A stretch of 19,857 bases of DNA from CAZKDV01 sp964551645. Lineage in GTDB: Bacteria; Bacteroidota; Bacteroidia; Bacteroidales; DTU049. The notes beneath the pieces are model-generated. The model saw only the letters and a program-made list of their open reading frames with translations. It had not been told where the DNA came from and made no database searches. The stretch spans positions 1 through 19,857 of the forward strand of contig CAZKDV010000042.1 in assembly GCA_964551645.1 (NCBI GenBank). The letters run 5' to 3'. The translations under genes and the position numbers were made by a program. Shown here in pieces: positions 1-7,451 of the stretch; the stretch's first letter is position 1; the number at the start of each line of letters is the position of its first letter.

Positions 1-645
1 ACCATATTCATTCCTTCATTAAGTTTGCTTCTCATAGGCATTAATATTTTAAGTTCAAGACAATTCAGAAATAACTTTATCAAAAAAACATTCAGACTAT
101 TGTTCACTCTTGGCTTAGTAACTCTATTTTTATTTGTGTGCTACACTTATATTAAATTTTTATTTGTTGACAAACATCAAACCATATACTCATTTCGTCC
201 AACTCAAAACAATATAACTCACATTGATTTTGAAAAAGAAAAATATAAATATTCTGATTTCTCAAAAAAATGGATACTTATAAATGACACTATATACGGC
301 ATTCCAGAGGTGTTAATTGACACTTCAAATAGTGATTCATTACACATTATAGTTCTTAAAAAAAGTTCAGGAAGTACAATGTTTAAAGCAGAAAAAAACA
401 TTAACATTATCCATTATGAACCTAGCACTATCAATAACGAATTTATATTTTTACATCCTTACTTTAACACAGAAAACAACAAGTGGAAAGCCCAAAATGT
501 AAGAGTAATTATTAAAATACCCGAAGGAAGAAAATTCAGTATTTCTGATGATATTGCTCATGCTTTGAAAAGAGAACATAGTGAAATTACATTAAAAAGC
601 AATACACAATATATTGTTAGCAAAGGAGCAATAAAATCAATTTAA
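1..645 (+). CDS. PspC-like membrane protein, C-terminal part (5' truncated by window edge)
   Basis: The reading frame is open from base 1, so this is the 3' part (214 codons) of a longer gene. A TTG at 25 is probably not its start. Visible are the end of one membrane segment (about residues 1-17), a basic loop, a second membrane segment (about 30-55) and a roughly 150-residue extracytoplasmic domain. That domain resembles the conserved C-terminal region of Bacteroidota PspC-domain proteins: a strand ending in basic and Ser/Gly residues (LKKSSGS), then a FLHPYF stretch, a lysine/tryptophan turn (NNKWKAQNV) and a closing strand ending in IPEG. By family knowledge these are envelope-stress-related inner-membrane proteins of poorly known function. 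The PspC domain itself lies outside the window, so the family call rests on the C-terminus only. The next gene starts 10 nt downstream on the same strand. Confidence 0.6.
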   Translation, partial: TIFIPSLSLLLIGINILSSRQFRNNFIKKTFRLLFTLGLVTLFLFVCYTYIKFLFVDKHQTIYSFRPTQNNITHIDFEKEKYKYSDFSKKWILINDTIYGIPEVLIDTSNSDSLHIIVLKKSSGSTMFKAEKNINIIHYEPSTINNEFIFLHPYFNTENNKWKAQNVRVIIKIPEGRKFSISDDIAHALKREHSEITLKSNTQYIVSKGAIKSI

Positions 646-655
646 GTTTCAGTTT

Positions 656-1258
656 ATGAATTTTTTAGCTCATTTTATTTTATCTCAAAGAAATAAAGAA
701 ATTATTGTTGGTAATTACATAACCGACTTTGTCAAGAGCAATAAATTTAATGAGCTTGATGTGGCTATAATGAAAGGTGTTATGGTTCACAAAGAAATAG
801 ATACTTTTTCTGATCAACATATCAAGGTTTCCGAAACACGCGAATTACTTTATCCACATTTTGGACATTATGCAAGAGTTATTGTAGATATGTATTACGA
901 CCATGTTTTAACACAGTATTGGGATAAATTTTCAGTTTACACCATACAAGAAGACATACTGTATTTATATCAAACTCTCGAAGAGTATCAATTAAGCTAT
1001 CCCTTGTATATTCAAAGAATAATAAAAAAAATTATTGCTCTGCAATGGATGGAAAAATATCAATCTTTAATTGGTTTACAACATGTATTTCGCAGCATGT
1101 CCATAAGAGTTAAGTTTGATAATAAGTTTGAAAAAGCAATTCCTATATATCTAAAATACGAAAATGAAATTCATGCTCATTTTTTAGATTTCTTCGAAAG
1201 TTTAAAAAAATATATTGATAATTTCATCAATTGCAATTCTCATTTAAGTTCCGTTTAA
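656..1258 (+). CDS. acpH: AcpH-family acyl carrier protein phosphodiesterase
   Basis: Two hundred residues, close to the ~193 of E. coli AcpH, and collinear with it. The start is MNFLAHFILS, followed by the GNYITDFVK motif (GNLLADFVRG in E. coli), a histidine/aspartate segment GVMVHKEIDTFSDQH, then the VDMYYDHVL helix (LDVMWDHFL in E. coli). The retained His and Asp residues are those expected for the metal-dependent HD-like fold. Family role: hydrolytic removal of the 4'-phosphopantetheine arm from holo-acyl carrier protein in the cytoplasm. Many family members are annotated only by homology, so the substrate is inferred. It lies 10 nt after the PspC-like gene and 11 nt before the lipoprotein gene, so the three are probably co-transcribed. 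Confidence 0.8.
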   Translation: MNFLAHFILSQRNKEIIVGNYITDFVKSNKFNELDVAIMKGVMVHKEIDTFSDQHIKVSETRELLYPHFGHYARVIVDMYYDHVLTQYWDKFSVYTIQEDILYLYQTLEEYQLSYPLYIQRIIKKIIALQWMEKYQSLIGLQHVFRSMSIRVKFDNKFEKAIPIYLKYENEIHAHFLDFFESLKKYIDNFINCNSHLSSV

Positions 1259-1269
1259 AACAAACAAAT

Positions 1270-1965
1270 ATGGCTAAATTTATCATTAAAGCAAAATCAA
1301 ATTTATTAACAATTCGATTATTATCAATTAGTTTACTTATAGCTCTGTTATTTTCCAATTGTTCAAACAAGCAAGATACAAATGATGCAATTGTAGATGA
1401 TATTCAAACCGAAATTCCCGATTATGCTAAATATGGCTTAAAATCAGGAATTGTAAAATTGGAATCTAACACATTAGGCATAAAACAAAACATGACTATG
1501 TATTTTGATGATTGGGGAAACTTGACGACCAATGATATTGAAATGAATTTACTTGGGAGCAAAACACATATCAGAGTAATTATATCCAAAGAAAGTATAT
1601 GGCAAATAAACATGATAAATAAAACAGCCACCAAAACAGACATTAAATTAGGAAAAGATGTTAATACCATCAACGATATAAATTATTTAACAATAGAAGA
1701 AAATATTGAAATGCTTGAGCAACATGGTATTATAGTTAAATATTTGCAAGATATTAATATAATAGGCAAACCATGTAAAAAGTATTCAATTCAAGCTGAC
1801 AATCAATCTCAAATCACTATGGCAATATGGAAAGGAATTCCTTTGAGTACAATAACCCAAGCAATGGGTATAAATGTTACAATAGAAGCAAAGAAGATAA
1901 TAGAAAATGCCGATATACCAAGTGATGTGTTTGAACTGCCTATTGATGTGGAAGTAAAAGAATAA
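1270..1965 (+). CDS. Putative lipoprotein, DUF4412/LolA-like
   Basis: The ATG at 1270 is preferred over an in-frame ATG at 1231, which would overlap the previous gene and add 13 residues before a normal signal peptide. From 1270 the protein has 231 residues: a basic n-region, a hydrophobic core (about 12-28) and a lipobox ending FSNC with Cys31 as the likely lipidation site. The mature part (from about residue 60) is rich in beta-strand patterns. It contains a YGLKSG...MTMYFDDWG strand pair, a GKPCKKY motif near the middle, WKGIPL, and a closing IPSDVFELP. This arrangement resembles Bacteroidota proteins with a DUF4412 or outer-membrane-lipoprotein-sorting-like fold, but the match is by eye only. 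Function unknown. It converges with the DUF4294 gene, whose stop begins 5 nt away. Confidence 0.65.
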   Translation: MAKFIIKAKSNLLTIRLLSISLLIALLFSNCSNKQDTNDAIVDDIQTEIPDYAKYGLKSGIVKLESNTLGIKQNMTMYFDDWGNLTTNDIEMNLLGSKTHIRVIISKESIWQINMINKTATKTDIKLGKDVNTINDINYLTIEENIEMLEQHGIIVKYLQDINIIGKPCKKYSIQADNQSQITMAIWKGIPLSTITQAMGINVTIEAKKIIENADIPSDVFELPIDVEVKE

Positions 1966-1970
1966 CAAAC

Positions 1971-2561
1971 TTATATTACTCCATTTTCAATCATAATAAC
2001 GATAGTTTCAATTTCAAGATCTTTGCCGTTTGGATCATAATTTTCTTTTAAATTATATCCAAACACCCTGCCCAAAGTTTGCCAAAAACCAGCCATAAGT
2101 GAACCTCTGTATTCTTTAATTATATCAAAAGTTGGATTGCCAGTTTCTCTATCAATTAATTTTATCAATATTTTACCTTGTGAAAAGGTTAATTTTTTAA
2201 TATCGTTTTCAAATCCGGCAAATAGTTCTTTCTCAAGTTTTTTGATAACTTTTTTGCGTTCTCGCTTACTATCAATTGGTCGCAAAATTTCATTATATTC
2301 TTTCATTTTAGTTGCGGCAAGTTTTGAATATGGATAAACTTTTTTCACATTTTTCACTAATTTTGACCATGATAAAGCTTCGCTCCTATTTTTAAAAACT
2401 TTAGGTCCAAAAACTTGCACCTCTGGAATCCACAAAACAGGAACCGTATCTCCATCAATAATAACTGCCCTTGCAACTATTCCTTGCGAATCATCATTTT
2501 GGGCAAATAAAGAACATAGAGAAAACAAAAATACAAATCCAATATTTAGTTTTAAATACAT
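1971..2561 (-). CDS. DUF4294 family secreted protein
   Basis: A 196-residue protein with a cleavable signal peptide (hydrophobic residues about 6-20, likely cleavage after LFA). The mature part carries the recognisable DUF4294 core: the VKNVKKVYPYSKLAA helix, a charged coiled segment (about 93-113), LTFSQGKILIKLIDRETG, KEYRG, FWQTLGRVFG and the NLKENYDPNGKDLEIETIV end. DUF4294 is a family of unknown function found in Bacteroidota, so this gene is also a taxonomic marker. The start is the ATG at 2561; a good TTTG-N18-TAnnTTTG promoter lies upstream on the minus strand. It is divergent from purH, with 182 nt between the two start codons. The role is not known; secretion to the periplasm or envelope is inferred from the signal peptide. 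Confidence 0.85.
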   Translation of the reverse strand: MYLKLNIGFVFLFSLCSLFAQNDDSQGIVARAVIIDGDTVPVLWIPEVQVFGPKVFKNRSEALSWSKLVKNVKKVYPYSKLAATKMKEYNEILRPIDSKRERKKVIKKLEKELFAGFENDIKKLTFSQGKILIKLIDRETGNPTFDIIKEYRGSLMAGFWQTLGRVFGYNLKENYDPNGKDLEIETIVIMIENGVI

Positions 2562-2589
2562 AAAAACAATTTATTACCTAACGGATTGA

Positions 2590-2619
2590 CAAATTTACTA
2601 CTTTTTACGAAATAACAAA
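2590..2619 (-). promoter_or_regulatory. Bacteroidota-type promoter for the DUF4294 gene
   Basis: Read on the minus strand, TTTG (2616-2619) is followed 18 nt later by TAAATTTG (2590-2597). This matches the Bacteroidota sigma-ABfr consensus TTTG-N17..23-TAnnTTTG. The expected transcription start is near 2583, about 20 nt before the ATG at 2561. Confidence 0.6.
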
Positions 2620-2713
2620 TTTGAATTTTCAAAACAAAAATTTATTTCAAAATACCTCAAAAATAAAAGTAAGAAATATCAAATATTTATTTATTTTATA
2701 TCTCTTTTTTTTG

Positions 2714-2736
2714 TAACATTGCAAGAATTTAGGGGA
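2714..2736 (+). promoter_or_regulatory. Probable purH -7 box and Shine-Dalgarno site
   Basis: TAACATTG (2714-2721) differs by one base from TAnnTTTG. It is followed by AGGGGA (2731-2736), seven nt before the purH ATG at 2744. A strong Shine-Dalgarno is uncommon among the genes in this window. No matching -33 box was seen. Confidence 0.4.
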
Positions 2737-2743
2737 ATAAAAA

Positions 2744-4267
2744 ATGAATCAGATTAAAATCAAAACTGCCTTAATATCAACATTTTACAAAGACGGACTT
2801 GAATTTATTGTTAATAAACTGCACGAACTTAATGTACAAATTATTTCTACTGGTGGCACACTTGAATATATTAAGTCATTAAACATACCCGTTATCTCTA
2901 TTGAAAGTATCACTAATTATCCAGACTTATTTGATGGCAGAGTAAAAACTTTACACCCAGCAGTAATGGGCGGAATACTGCATAGAAGAGACAATTTATC
3001 TGATATTGAGCAAGTGCAAATGTATAATATTTCTTCTTTTGATTTGGTTGTAGTAGATTTATATCCTTTCAAAGAAACACTAAAAAACTACAAAGAAGAA
3101 AAAGAACTAGTGGAAAAAATTGATATTGGAGGAATTAGCTTAATTAGAGCAGCAGCTAAAAATTTCCAAGATGTTATTGTAGTTCCCTCACGAAAATATT
3201 ATACCCAGTTTATTGAGTTGCTAAATAAAAAAAACGGATACACCGAACTTGCCGACAGAAAACTATTTGCATCTTATGGTTTTGCTACAAGTTCTGACTA
3301 TGACACAACTATCAATTCATATTTTAGCAATACAATAACAACTCCTTTCATTCAACAACTTCAATCAGAAGTTAAAGAATTGCGATACGGAGAAAATCCT
3401 CATCAAAAAGGCTATTTTGTTGGAAATATCCATGAAATGTTTACGCAGCTAAACGGCAAAGAACTTTCGTATAACAACTTAATGGATATTGAAGCTGCAT
3501 ACGAACTATGCTTAGAGTTTTCTACTCCTGTTTTTGCAATAGTTAAACACAGTAACGCTTGTGGCATTGCTATTAGAGATACTGTTGAAGAGGCCTGTAA
3601 AGCCGCTCTTGCAAGTGATATACTCTCTGCTTTTGGAGGAATAATGTGTACAAATCAAGAAGTTAATCTAACAACTGCTAAAAGTATTAACGATATTTTT
3701 TTTGAAGTACTTATTGCCCCCTCTTACACTGATGAAGCCCTTGAATTGCTAAAAACAAAGAAAAAAAGAATTATTTTACATTCAAATAATATTGAAAATA
3801 AAACACACACTCTTAAAACTTGTTTAAATGGATTCTTGATTCAAAACAAAGATAATGAAGAAGTGAATATGGCAGATTGGAAAAATGTTACTAAAAAAGA
3901 ATTCTCTAAAGAACTATACTCTTCTGCTTATTTCGCTAACATTATTGTAAAGCATACAAAATCAAATGCCATTGTTTTAGTTAAGGACAATATGTTAATT
4001 GGAAGTGGAATGGGACAAACATCTAGGATTGATTCAGTTAAACATTCAGTTATGAAAGCAAAAACTTTCGGACACAATACTGAGGGCGCAATACTTGCAT
4101 CAGATGCTTTTTTCCCTTTTACAGATGGAATAGAAATAGCTTTAGAGGCAGGAATTAAAAACATCATTCAGCCGGGTGGCTCAATTAGAGATGAAGAAGT
4201 TATTTCATTTTGCAACAATAATGACATAGCTATGATATTCACAGGTAAACGACATTTCAAACACTAA
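2744..4267 (+). CDS. purH: Bifunctional AICAR transformylase / IMP cyclohydrolase
   Basis: Full-length PurH (507 residues), catalysing the last two steps of purine synthesis: AICAR plus 10-formyl-THF to FAICAR, then cyclisation to IMP. The N-terminal MGS-like cyclohydrolase domain (about 1-195) has the STGGT loop (35-39), DGRVKTLHPAVMGGIL (64-79), VVDLYPF (103-109) and GGISLIRAAAKN. The C-terminal transformylase domain begins around LRYGENPHQ (213-221). It carries the catalytic Lys-His pair in VKHSNACG (Lys268, His269) and ends with the ASDAFFPFTDGIE and IQPGGSIRD motifs. All key residues are present. The ATG at 2744 has an AGGGGA site 7 nt upstream. It is followed 10 nt later by mreB, a purH-mre linkage common in Bacteroidota, so these genes are probably co-transcribed. 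Confidence 0.97.
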   Translation: MNQIKIKTALISTFYKDGLEFIVNKLHELNVQIISTGGTLEYIKSLNIPVISIESITNYPDLFDGRVKTLHPAVMGGILHRRDNLSDIEQVQMYNISSFDLVVVDLYPFKETLKNYKEEKELVEKIDIGGISLIRAAAKNFQDVIVVPSRKYYTQFIELLNKKNGYTELADRKLFASYGFATSSDYDTTINSYFSNTITTPFIQQLQSEVKELRYGENPHQKGYFVGNIHEMFTQLNGKELSYNNLMDIEAAYELCLEFSTPVFAIVKHSNACGIAIRDTVEEACKAALASDILSAFGGIMCTNQEVNLTTAKSINDIFFEVLIAPSYTDEALELLKTKKKRIILHSNNIENKTHTLKTCLNGFLIQNKDNEEVNMADWKNVTKKEFSKELYSSAYFANIIVKHTKSNAIVLVKDNMLIGSGMGQTSRIDSVKHSVMKAKTFGHNTEGAILASDAFFPFTDGIEIALEAGIKNIIQPGGSIRDEEVISFCNNNDIAMIFTGKRHFKH

Positions 4268-4277
4268 TTTTTATTTT

Positions 4278-5300
4278 ATGGGATTATTTAAATTTTACAC
4301 AAAAGAAATTGCAATAGATTTAGGCACAGCCAATACAATTATAATTCACAACGATAAAACAATAGTTGACGAACCATCTATTGTGGCAATTGACCGTACT
4401 TCAGGAAAAATTGTAGCAGTTGGTCGCAAAGCTATGATGATGCACGGCAAGACACATGAAAACATGAAAACCGTTAGACCATTGCGTGATGGCGTAATTG
4501 CCGACTTTCAGGCAGCTGAATATATGATTAGAAGTTTAATCCAAATGATAACTCCTAAAAAACCGCTTTTCTCTCCTAGTCTTAAAATGGTTATTAGTAT
4601 TCCTAGTGGAATTACAGAAGTTGAAGAAAGAGCTGTAAGAGACTCAGCTGAACAAGCAGGAGCTACAGAAGTGCGACTAATACATGAACCAATGGCGGCA
4701 GCTATTGGTATTGGGATTGATGTACTTGAACCAACCGGAAATATGATTGTTGACATAGGTGGCGGGACAACAGAAATTGCTGTTATTGCATTAGGGGGTA
4801 TTGTTACAAATAAATCTATTCGTATAGCAGGTGATGATTTCAATACAGACATTGAAGAATACATGAGGAAAGTTAATAATATATACATTGGAGAGGTAAC
4901 AGCTGAAAGAATAAAAATTGAAGTTGGGGCTGCCCTAACCGACCTTGACAACCCTCCCGAACCTTATGCAGTACACGGAAGAGACATGATTACTGGGATT
5001 CCGAAAGAAATTTTCGTTAATTATAGTGAAATTGCTCACGCATTAGATAAATCTGTTTCAAAAATTGAAACTGCTATTTTAAATACTTTAGAAAATACTC
5101 CTCCAGAACTTTCAGCTGATATCTTCAAAACTGGAATATACCTTGCGGGTGGCGGCTCTTTATTGCGTGGATTGAATAAAAGAATACATCAAAAAACCAA
5201 ACTAAAAGTACACATAGCCGAAGATCCTTTACGCGCTGTTGCCAGAGGTACTGCTGCAGCCCTCAAAAACTTTTATAAATTCCCATTCCTCATAAGATAG
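4278..5300 (+). CDS. mreB: Rod-shape-determining actin homologue MreB
   Basis: A 340-residue MreB, the cytoplasmic actin-like filament protein that directs lateral cell-wall synthesis. Actin-fold nucleotide motifs are intact: phosphate-1 IDLGTANT (residues 13-20), phosphate-2 DIGGGTTEIAV (159-169) and the adenosine loop AGGGSLLRGL near residue 290. The conserved HEPMAAAIG segment is at 136-144, and the short hydrophobic N-terminus GLFKFYTKEIAIDLG fits the membrane-binding start of MreB. Length and start (ATG, 10 nt after purH) match the family. Downstream mreC begins 17 nt later. A 6-bp inverted repeat (5285-5304) spans the stop codon and may influence translation of mreC, but that is speculative. 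No defects seen. Confidence 0.98.
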   Translation: MGLFKFYTKEIAIDLGTANTIIIHNDKTIVDEPSIVAIDRTSGKIVAVGRKAMMMHGKTHENMKTVRPLRDGVIADFQAAEYMIRSLIQMITPKKPLFSPSLKMVISIPSGITEVEERAVRDSAEQAGATEVRLIHEPMAAAIGIGIDVLEPTGNMIVDIGGGTTEIAVIALGGIVTNKSIRIAGDDFNTDIEEYMRKVNNIYIGEVTAERIKIEVGAALTDLDNPPEPYAVHGRDMITGIPKEIFVNYSEIAHALDKSVSKIETAILNTLENTPPELSADIFKTGIYLAGGGSLLRGLNKRIHQKTKLKVHIAEDPLRAVARGTAAALKNFYKFPFLIR

Positions 5301-5317
5301 GAATAGGATAGATTGAT

Positions 5318-6142
5318 ATGAAAAATGTTTGGTTTTTTTTGTGGAAATACAAAATATTTATTCAATTCTTAATTTTAGAATTGATATGTATAACAAGTGT
5401 AACGCAATACAATTTTTATCACCGAACAAAATTTACCAATTCTTCAAATAAAGTAATTGGTACTGTTTTAAATACTATACATTATGTTCAAGACTATTTC
5501 TACCTAAAAACAATAAACGAACAATTATTAAAAGAAAATGCTATTCTAAAATCCATGCATCACACTTCCTTTATAGTTGATTCTAAACAATTGTTTCAAG
5601 AAGACACATTAAAAAGAAAATACTCGTATTTAACCGGAAAAGTAATTAATAGCTCAACTAATCGGATTAACAATTACATGACCTTAAATGTTGGGGCAAA
5701 ACAAGGAGTTGAAAAAGGAATGGGTGTTGTTTCTCCAAATGGCATTGTCGGAATAGTAAAAGATGTTTCTGACAATTATGCCTCTGTTTTTTCAATACTT
5801 CATAGAGATATTAAAATCAGTGGAAAAGTTAAAAATTATGATGTTATTGGAACTATTGAATGGAATGGAGACAACTACAAATATGCCAATTTAAAAGATA
5901 TTGCACGATATCATGAAATTCAAAAAGGTGATTCTATTGTAACAAGTGCATTTTCTCAAATTTTTCCAGAAGATATTTTAATAGGTGTTGTTGATACAAT
6001 AATGACAAATACCGCAGATGACTTTTTAAATATTAGAGTTGAATTAGCAACTGACTTTAGTAAAATTTCTTTGGTATATATAGTTAAAAATCACATCTAT
6101 GCTGAACAAGAAGAATTAGAAAAAAGGAGTCAAAATGAATAA
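5318..6142 (+). CDS. mreC: Rod-shape-determining protein MreC
   Basis: A 274-residue bitopic membrane protein. It has a short cytoplasmic N-terminus, one membrane helix (about residues 11-29) and a helical coiled segment (about 60-85, with NEQLLKENAILK). A beta-rich periplasmic domain follows, with the MreC signature GAKQGVEKGMGVVSPNGIVGIVKDVS and later GDSIVTSAFSQIFPEDILIGVV. MreC bridges MreB filaments to the cell-wall elongation complex (MreD, RodA, PBP2). The ATG at 5318 is 17 nt after mreB, and the 3' end overlaps mreD by 8 nt. This indicates translational coupling. Confidence 0.94.
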   Translation: MKNVWFFLWKYKIFIQFLILELICITSVTQYNFYHRTKFTNSSNKVIGTVLNTIHYVQDYFYLKTINEQLLKENAILKSMHHTSFIVDSKQLFQEDTLKRKYSYLTGKVINSSTNRINNYMTLNVGAKQGVEKGMGVVSPNGIVGIVKDVSDNYASVFSILHRDIKISGKVKNYDVIGTIEWNGDNYKYANLKDIARYHEIQKGDSIVTSAFSQIFPEDILIGVVDTIMTNTADDFLNIRVELATDFSKISLVYIVKNHIYAEQEELEKRSQNE

Positions 6143-6650
6143 TATCGTCAAAAGTTTTCTTCTTTTCATTCTTTTAATTTTTTTCCAAATAACCATTTTC
6201 AATCAAATACACATTGTTCAAACAATGAATATATCAATATATATTCTCTTTTTACTATGGCTTCCGTATAAAACTCCAAGATGGTTATTGTTGCTTGTTG
6301 GTTTCGCTATAGGTTATATTATTGACGCATTTTCAAATACCGGAGGAATACATGCTGCGGCTAGTGTTTTAATAGCTTATTTTAGACCATATTTTATTAA
6401 TCTGATAACAAATAAATATGAAATTGAATATGCTAAATATCCATCAATCAACACTATAGGGCTACGCGCATATATTTATTATCTATTATTTTTTATTTTC
6501 ATTCACAATTTTTCAGTTTTTTATCTTGAATTATTTCATCTGAAAAATTTCTTTTATCACTTACTATTAATTAGTCTGAATACGATTACTACTTTTATTA
6601 TATGTCTGATTATTGAATTACTATTCAGAAAAAGCAAGTCTTTGTCTTAA
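6135..6650 (+). CDS. mreD: Rod-shape-determining membrane protein MreD
   Basis: A 171-residue, strongly hydrophobic protein with about five membrane helices, fitting MreD. It contains the Bacteroidota-type YKTPRWLLLLVGFAIGYIIDAFSNTGGIHAAASVLIAYFRP region, with the GxxxDxFxNTxG-AA core. It is the integral-membrane partner of MreC in the elongasome. The ATG at 6135 lies inside the end of mreC (8-nt overlap) and is preceded by an AAGGAG site at 6124-6129, so it is likely translationally coupled. Unlike the usual order, the next genes are not mrdA/rodA. The cluster ends at a hairpin terminator 17 nt after the stop. Confidence 0.92.
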   Translation: MNNIVKSFLLFILLIFFQITIFNQIHIVQTMNISIYILFLLWLPYKTPRWLLLLVGFAIGYIIDAFSNTGGIHAAASVLIAYFRPYFINLITNKYEIEYAKYPSINTIGLRAYIYYLLFFIFIHNFSVFYLELFHLKNFFYHLLLISLNTITTFIICLIIELLFRKSKSLS

Positions 6651-6666
6651 TCAAATTCTTATAAAA

Positions 6667-6696
6667 AAAACCGTATTGTGAAATTAATACGGTTTT
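6667..6696. terminator. Bidirectional hairpin terminator between mreD and tRNA-Cys
   Basis: An inverted repeat with arms AAAACCGTATT and AATACGGTTTT encloses an 8-nt loop. On the minus strand the stem is followed by a run of eight T residues, a good intrinsic terminator starting 11 nt after the tRNA. On the plus strand it ends in TTTT, 17 nt after mreD. One element can therefore end both convergent transcripts. Confidence 0.8.
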
Positions 6697-6707
6697 AAAA
6701 ATACTTG

Positions 6708-6778
6708 AGGTCTCGTCCGGATTCGAACCGGAGTAGACGGTTTTGCAGACCGGTGCCTAACCACTCGGCCACGAGACC
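6708..6778 (-). tRNA. tRNA-Cys (GCA)
   Basis: The minus strand folds as a 71-nt tRNA. The acceptor stem is GGTCTCG/CGAGACC (7 bp), the D-arm is GCC...GGC with GAGTGGTTA in the loop, and the anticodon loop is CTGCAAA with anticodon GCA. The T-arm is TCCGG-TTCGAAT-CCGGA. The discriminator base is U73, the classic cysteine identity base. The outermost anticodon-stem pair is a C-U mismatch. CCA is not encoded (TCAA follows). A TATCTTTG -7 box sits 12 nt upstream and a hairpin terminator 11 nt downstream, so it is probably a single-gene transcript. Confidence 0.95.
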
Positions 6779-6789
6779 AAAATCGTTTG

Positions 6790-6797
6790 CAAAGATA
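6790..6797 (-). promoter_or_regulatory. -7 promoter box for tRNA-Cys
   Basis: The minus strand reads TATCTTTG, a perfect TAnnTTTG, 12 nt before the tRNA 5' end. No TTTG -33 box was found at the usual distance; the nearest (6810-6813) is only 12 nt away. Confidence 0.45.
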
Positions 6798-6831
6798 TAA
6801 AAGTTTTTGCAAAAAAAAAGTTAATCAAAAA

Positions 6832-7242
6832 TTAATTTCTACGAACTGCCCTAAGAGGAATAGTAATTATCATGTTTTGCTCCTTAGGATTTCCCTCTAA
6901 TACAGCTGGAGCAAACTTTATAGCAGATAATACTCTTACAATTTCTTCGTCAATACCATAACCCGGAGATGAAATGACAACAATATTTGAAATAGTGCTA
7001 TCGGGCAAAACATCGAAACTAATCATAGCATTCCCGACAACACGGTTTGCAATAGCCTCATCAGAGTATTGAATGGAATTGAACAAATAACTATAAAATG
7101 CTTGATCGCCTTCGGGATAATGTGCTTCCTGACTGTAATTAATGTCATAATTAACATCCCAACGATTTTTTTGATCTTCCTGTGCAAATATTGTTATATT
7201 AACAAAAAGGAATAAAAATAAAATATATACACCCTTATTCAT
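6832..7242 (-). CDS. Secreted TonB C-terminal-domain protein
   Basis: The ATG at 7242 is chosen over an upstream in-frame TTG because it begins a normal signal peptide (MNKGVYILFLFLFVNITIFA, cleavage after Ala20) and follows a consensus promoter by about 13 nt. The 136-residue product then has a short linker and a TonB-C-like domain: GNAMISFDVLPDSTISNIVVISSPGYGIDEEIVRVLSAIKFAPAVLEG followed by the closing strand MIITIPLR. Unlike true TonB it has no N-terminal membrane anchor or proline-rich linker; a cleavable signal is predicted instead. Such small periplasmic TonB-C proteins are common in Bacteroidota and mostly uncharacterised. It is divergent from the helicase gene and probably monocistronic. 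Confidence 0.75.
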   Translation of the reverse strand: MNKGVYILFLFLFVNITIFAQEDQKNRWDVNYDINYSQEAHYPEGDQAFYSYLFNSIQYSDEAIANRVVGNAMISFDVLPDSTISNIVVISSPGYGIDEEIVRVLSAIKFAPAVLEGNPKEQNMIITIPLRAVRRN

Positions 7243-7261
7243 AATCAATGATTTAGATGTG

Positions 7262-7292
7262 CAAAGATACAACAAATTACAGTTTAAACAAA
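7262..7292 (-). promoter_or_regulatory. Bacteroidota-type promoter for the TonB-C gene
   Basis: On the minus strand TTTG (7289-7292), a 19-nt spacer and TATCTTTG (7262-7269) make a perfect TTTG-N19-TAnnTTTG promoter. Transcription would start near 7255, giving a leader of only about 13 nt before the ATG at 7242. Confidence 0.7.
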
Positions 7293-7383
7293 ATCTAAAA
7301 TATTATCAGTATTAAATTTCAAGACATACTAAATATTTTCAAAATACTTATTTGTTTTTTTAATTATTACAATTAATTATAAC

Positions 7384-7391
7384 TACTTTTG
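7384..7391 (+). promoter_or_regulatory. -7 promoter box for the DEAD-box helicase
   Basis: TACTTTTG is a perfect TAnnTTTG. The nearest TTTG upstream (7351-7354) is 29 nt away, longer than usual. A start near 7398 would give a leader of about 54 nt to the ATG at 7452, and would exclude an in-frame start at 7389 that lies inside the box. Confidence 0.45.
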
Positions 7392-7451
7392 CCAAAATTT
7401 TTACATTATTATTTTAAAAACAGCACAACTAAGTGCATTACTTTAAACTTC

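Noticed and set aside
2562..2743. Purine riboswitch or PurR-type operator ahead of purH
   Set aside because: No conserved purine aptamer stems or palindrome were recognised; only a probable -7 box and a Shine-Dalgarno site.
4508..4951. A 147-codon open frame on the minus strand inside mreB
   Set aside because: It is fully antisense to a highly conserved gene, shows no family motif, and its composition mirrors the mreB codons.
5285..5304. 6-bp inverted repeat across the mreB stop codon
   Set aside because: Short and AT-rich with no T-run; too weak to call a terminator or regulatory element.
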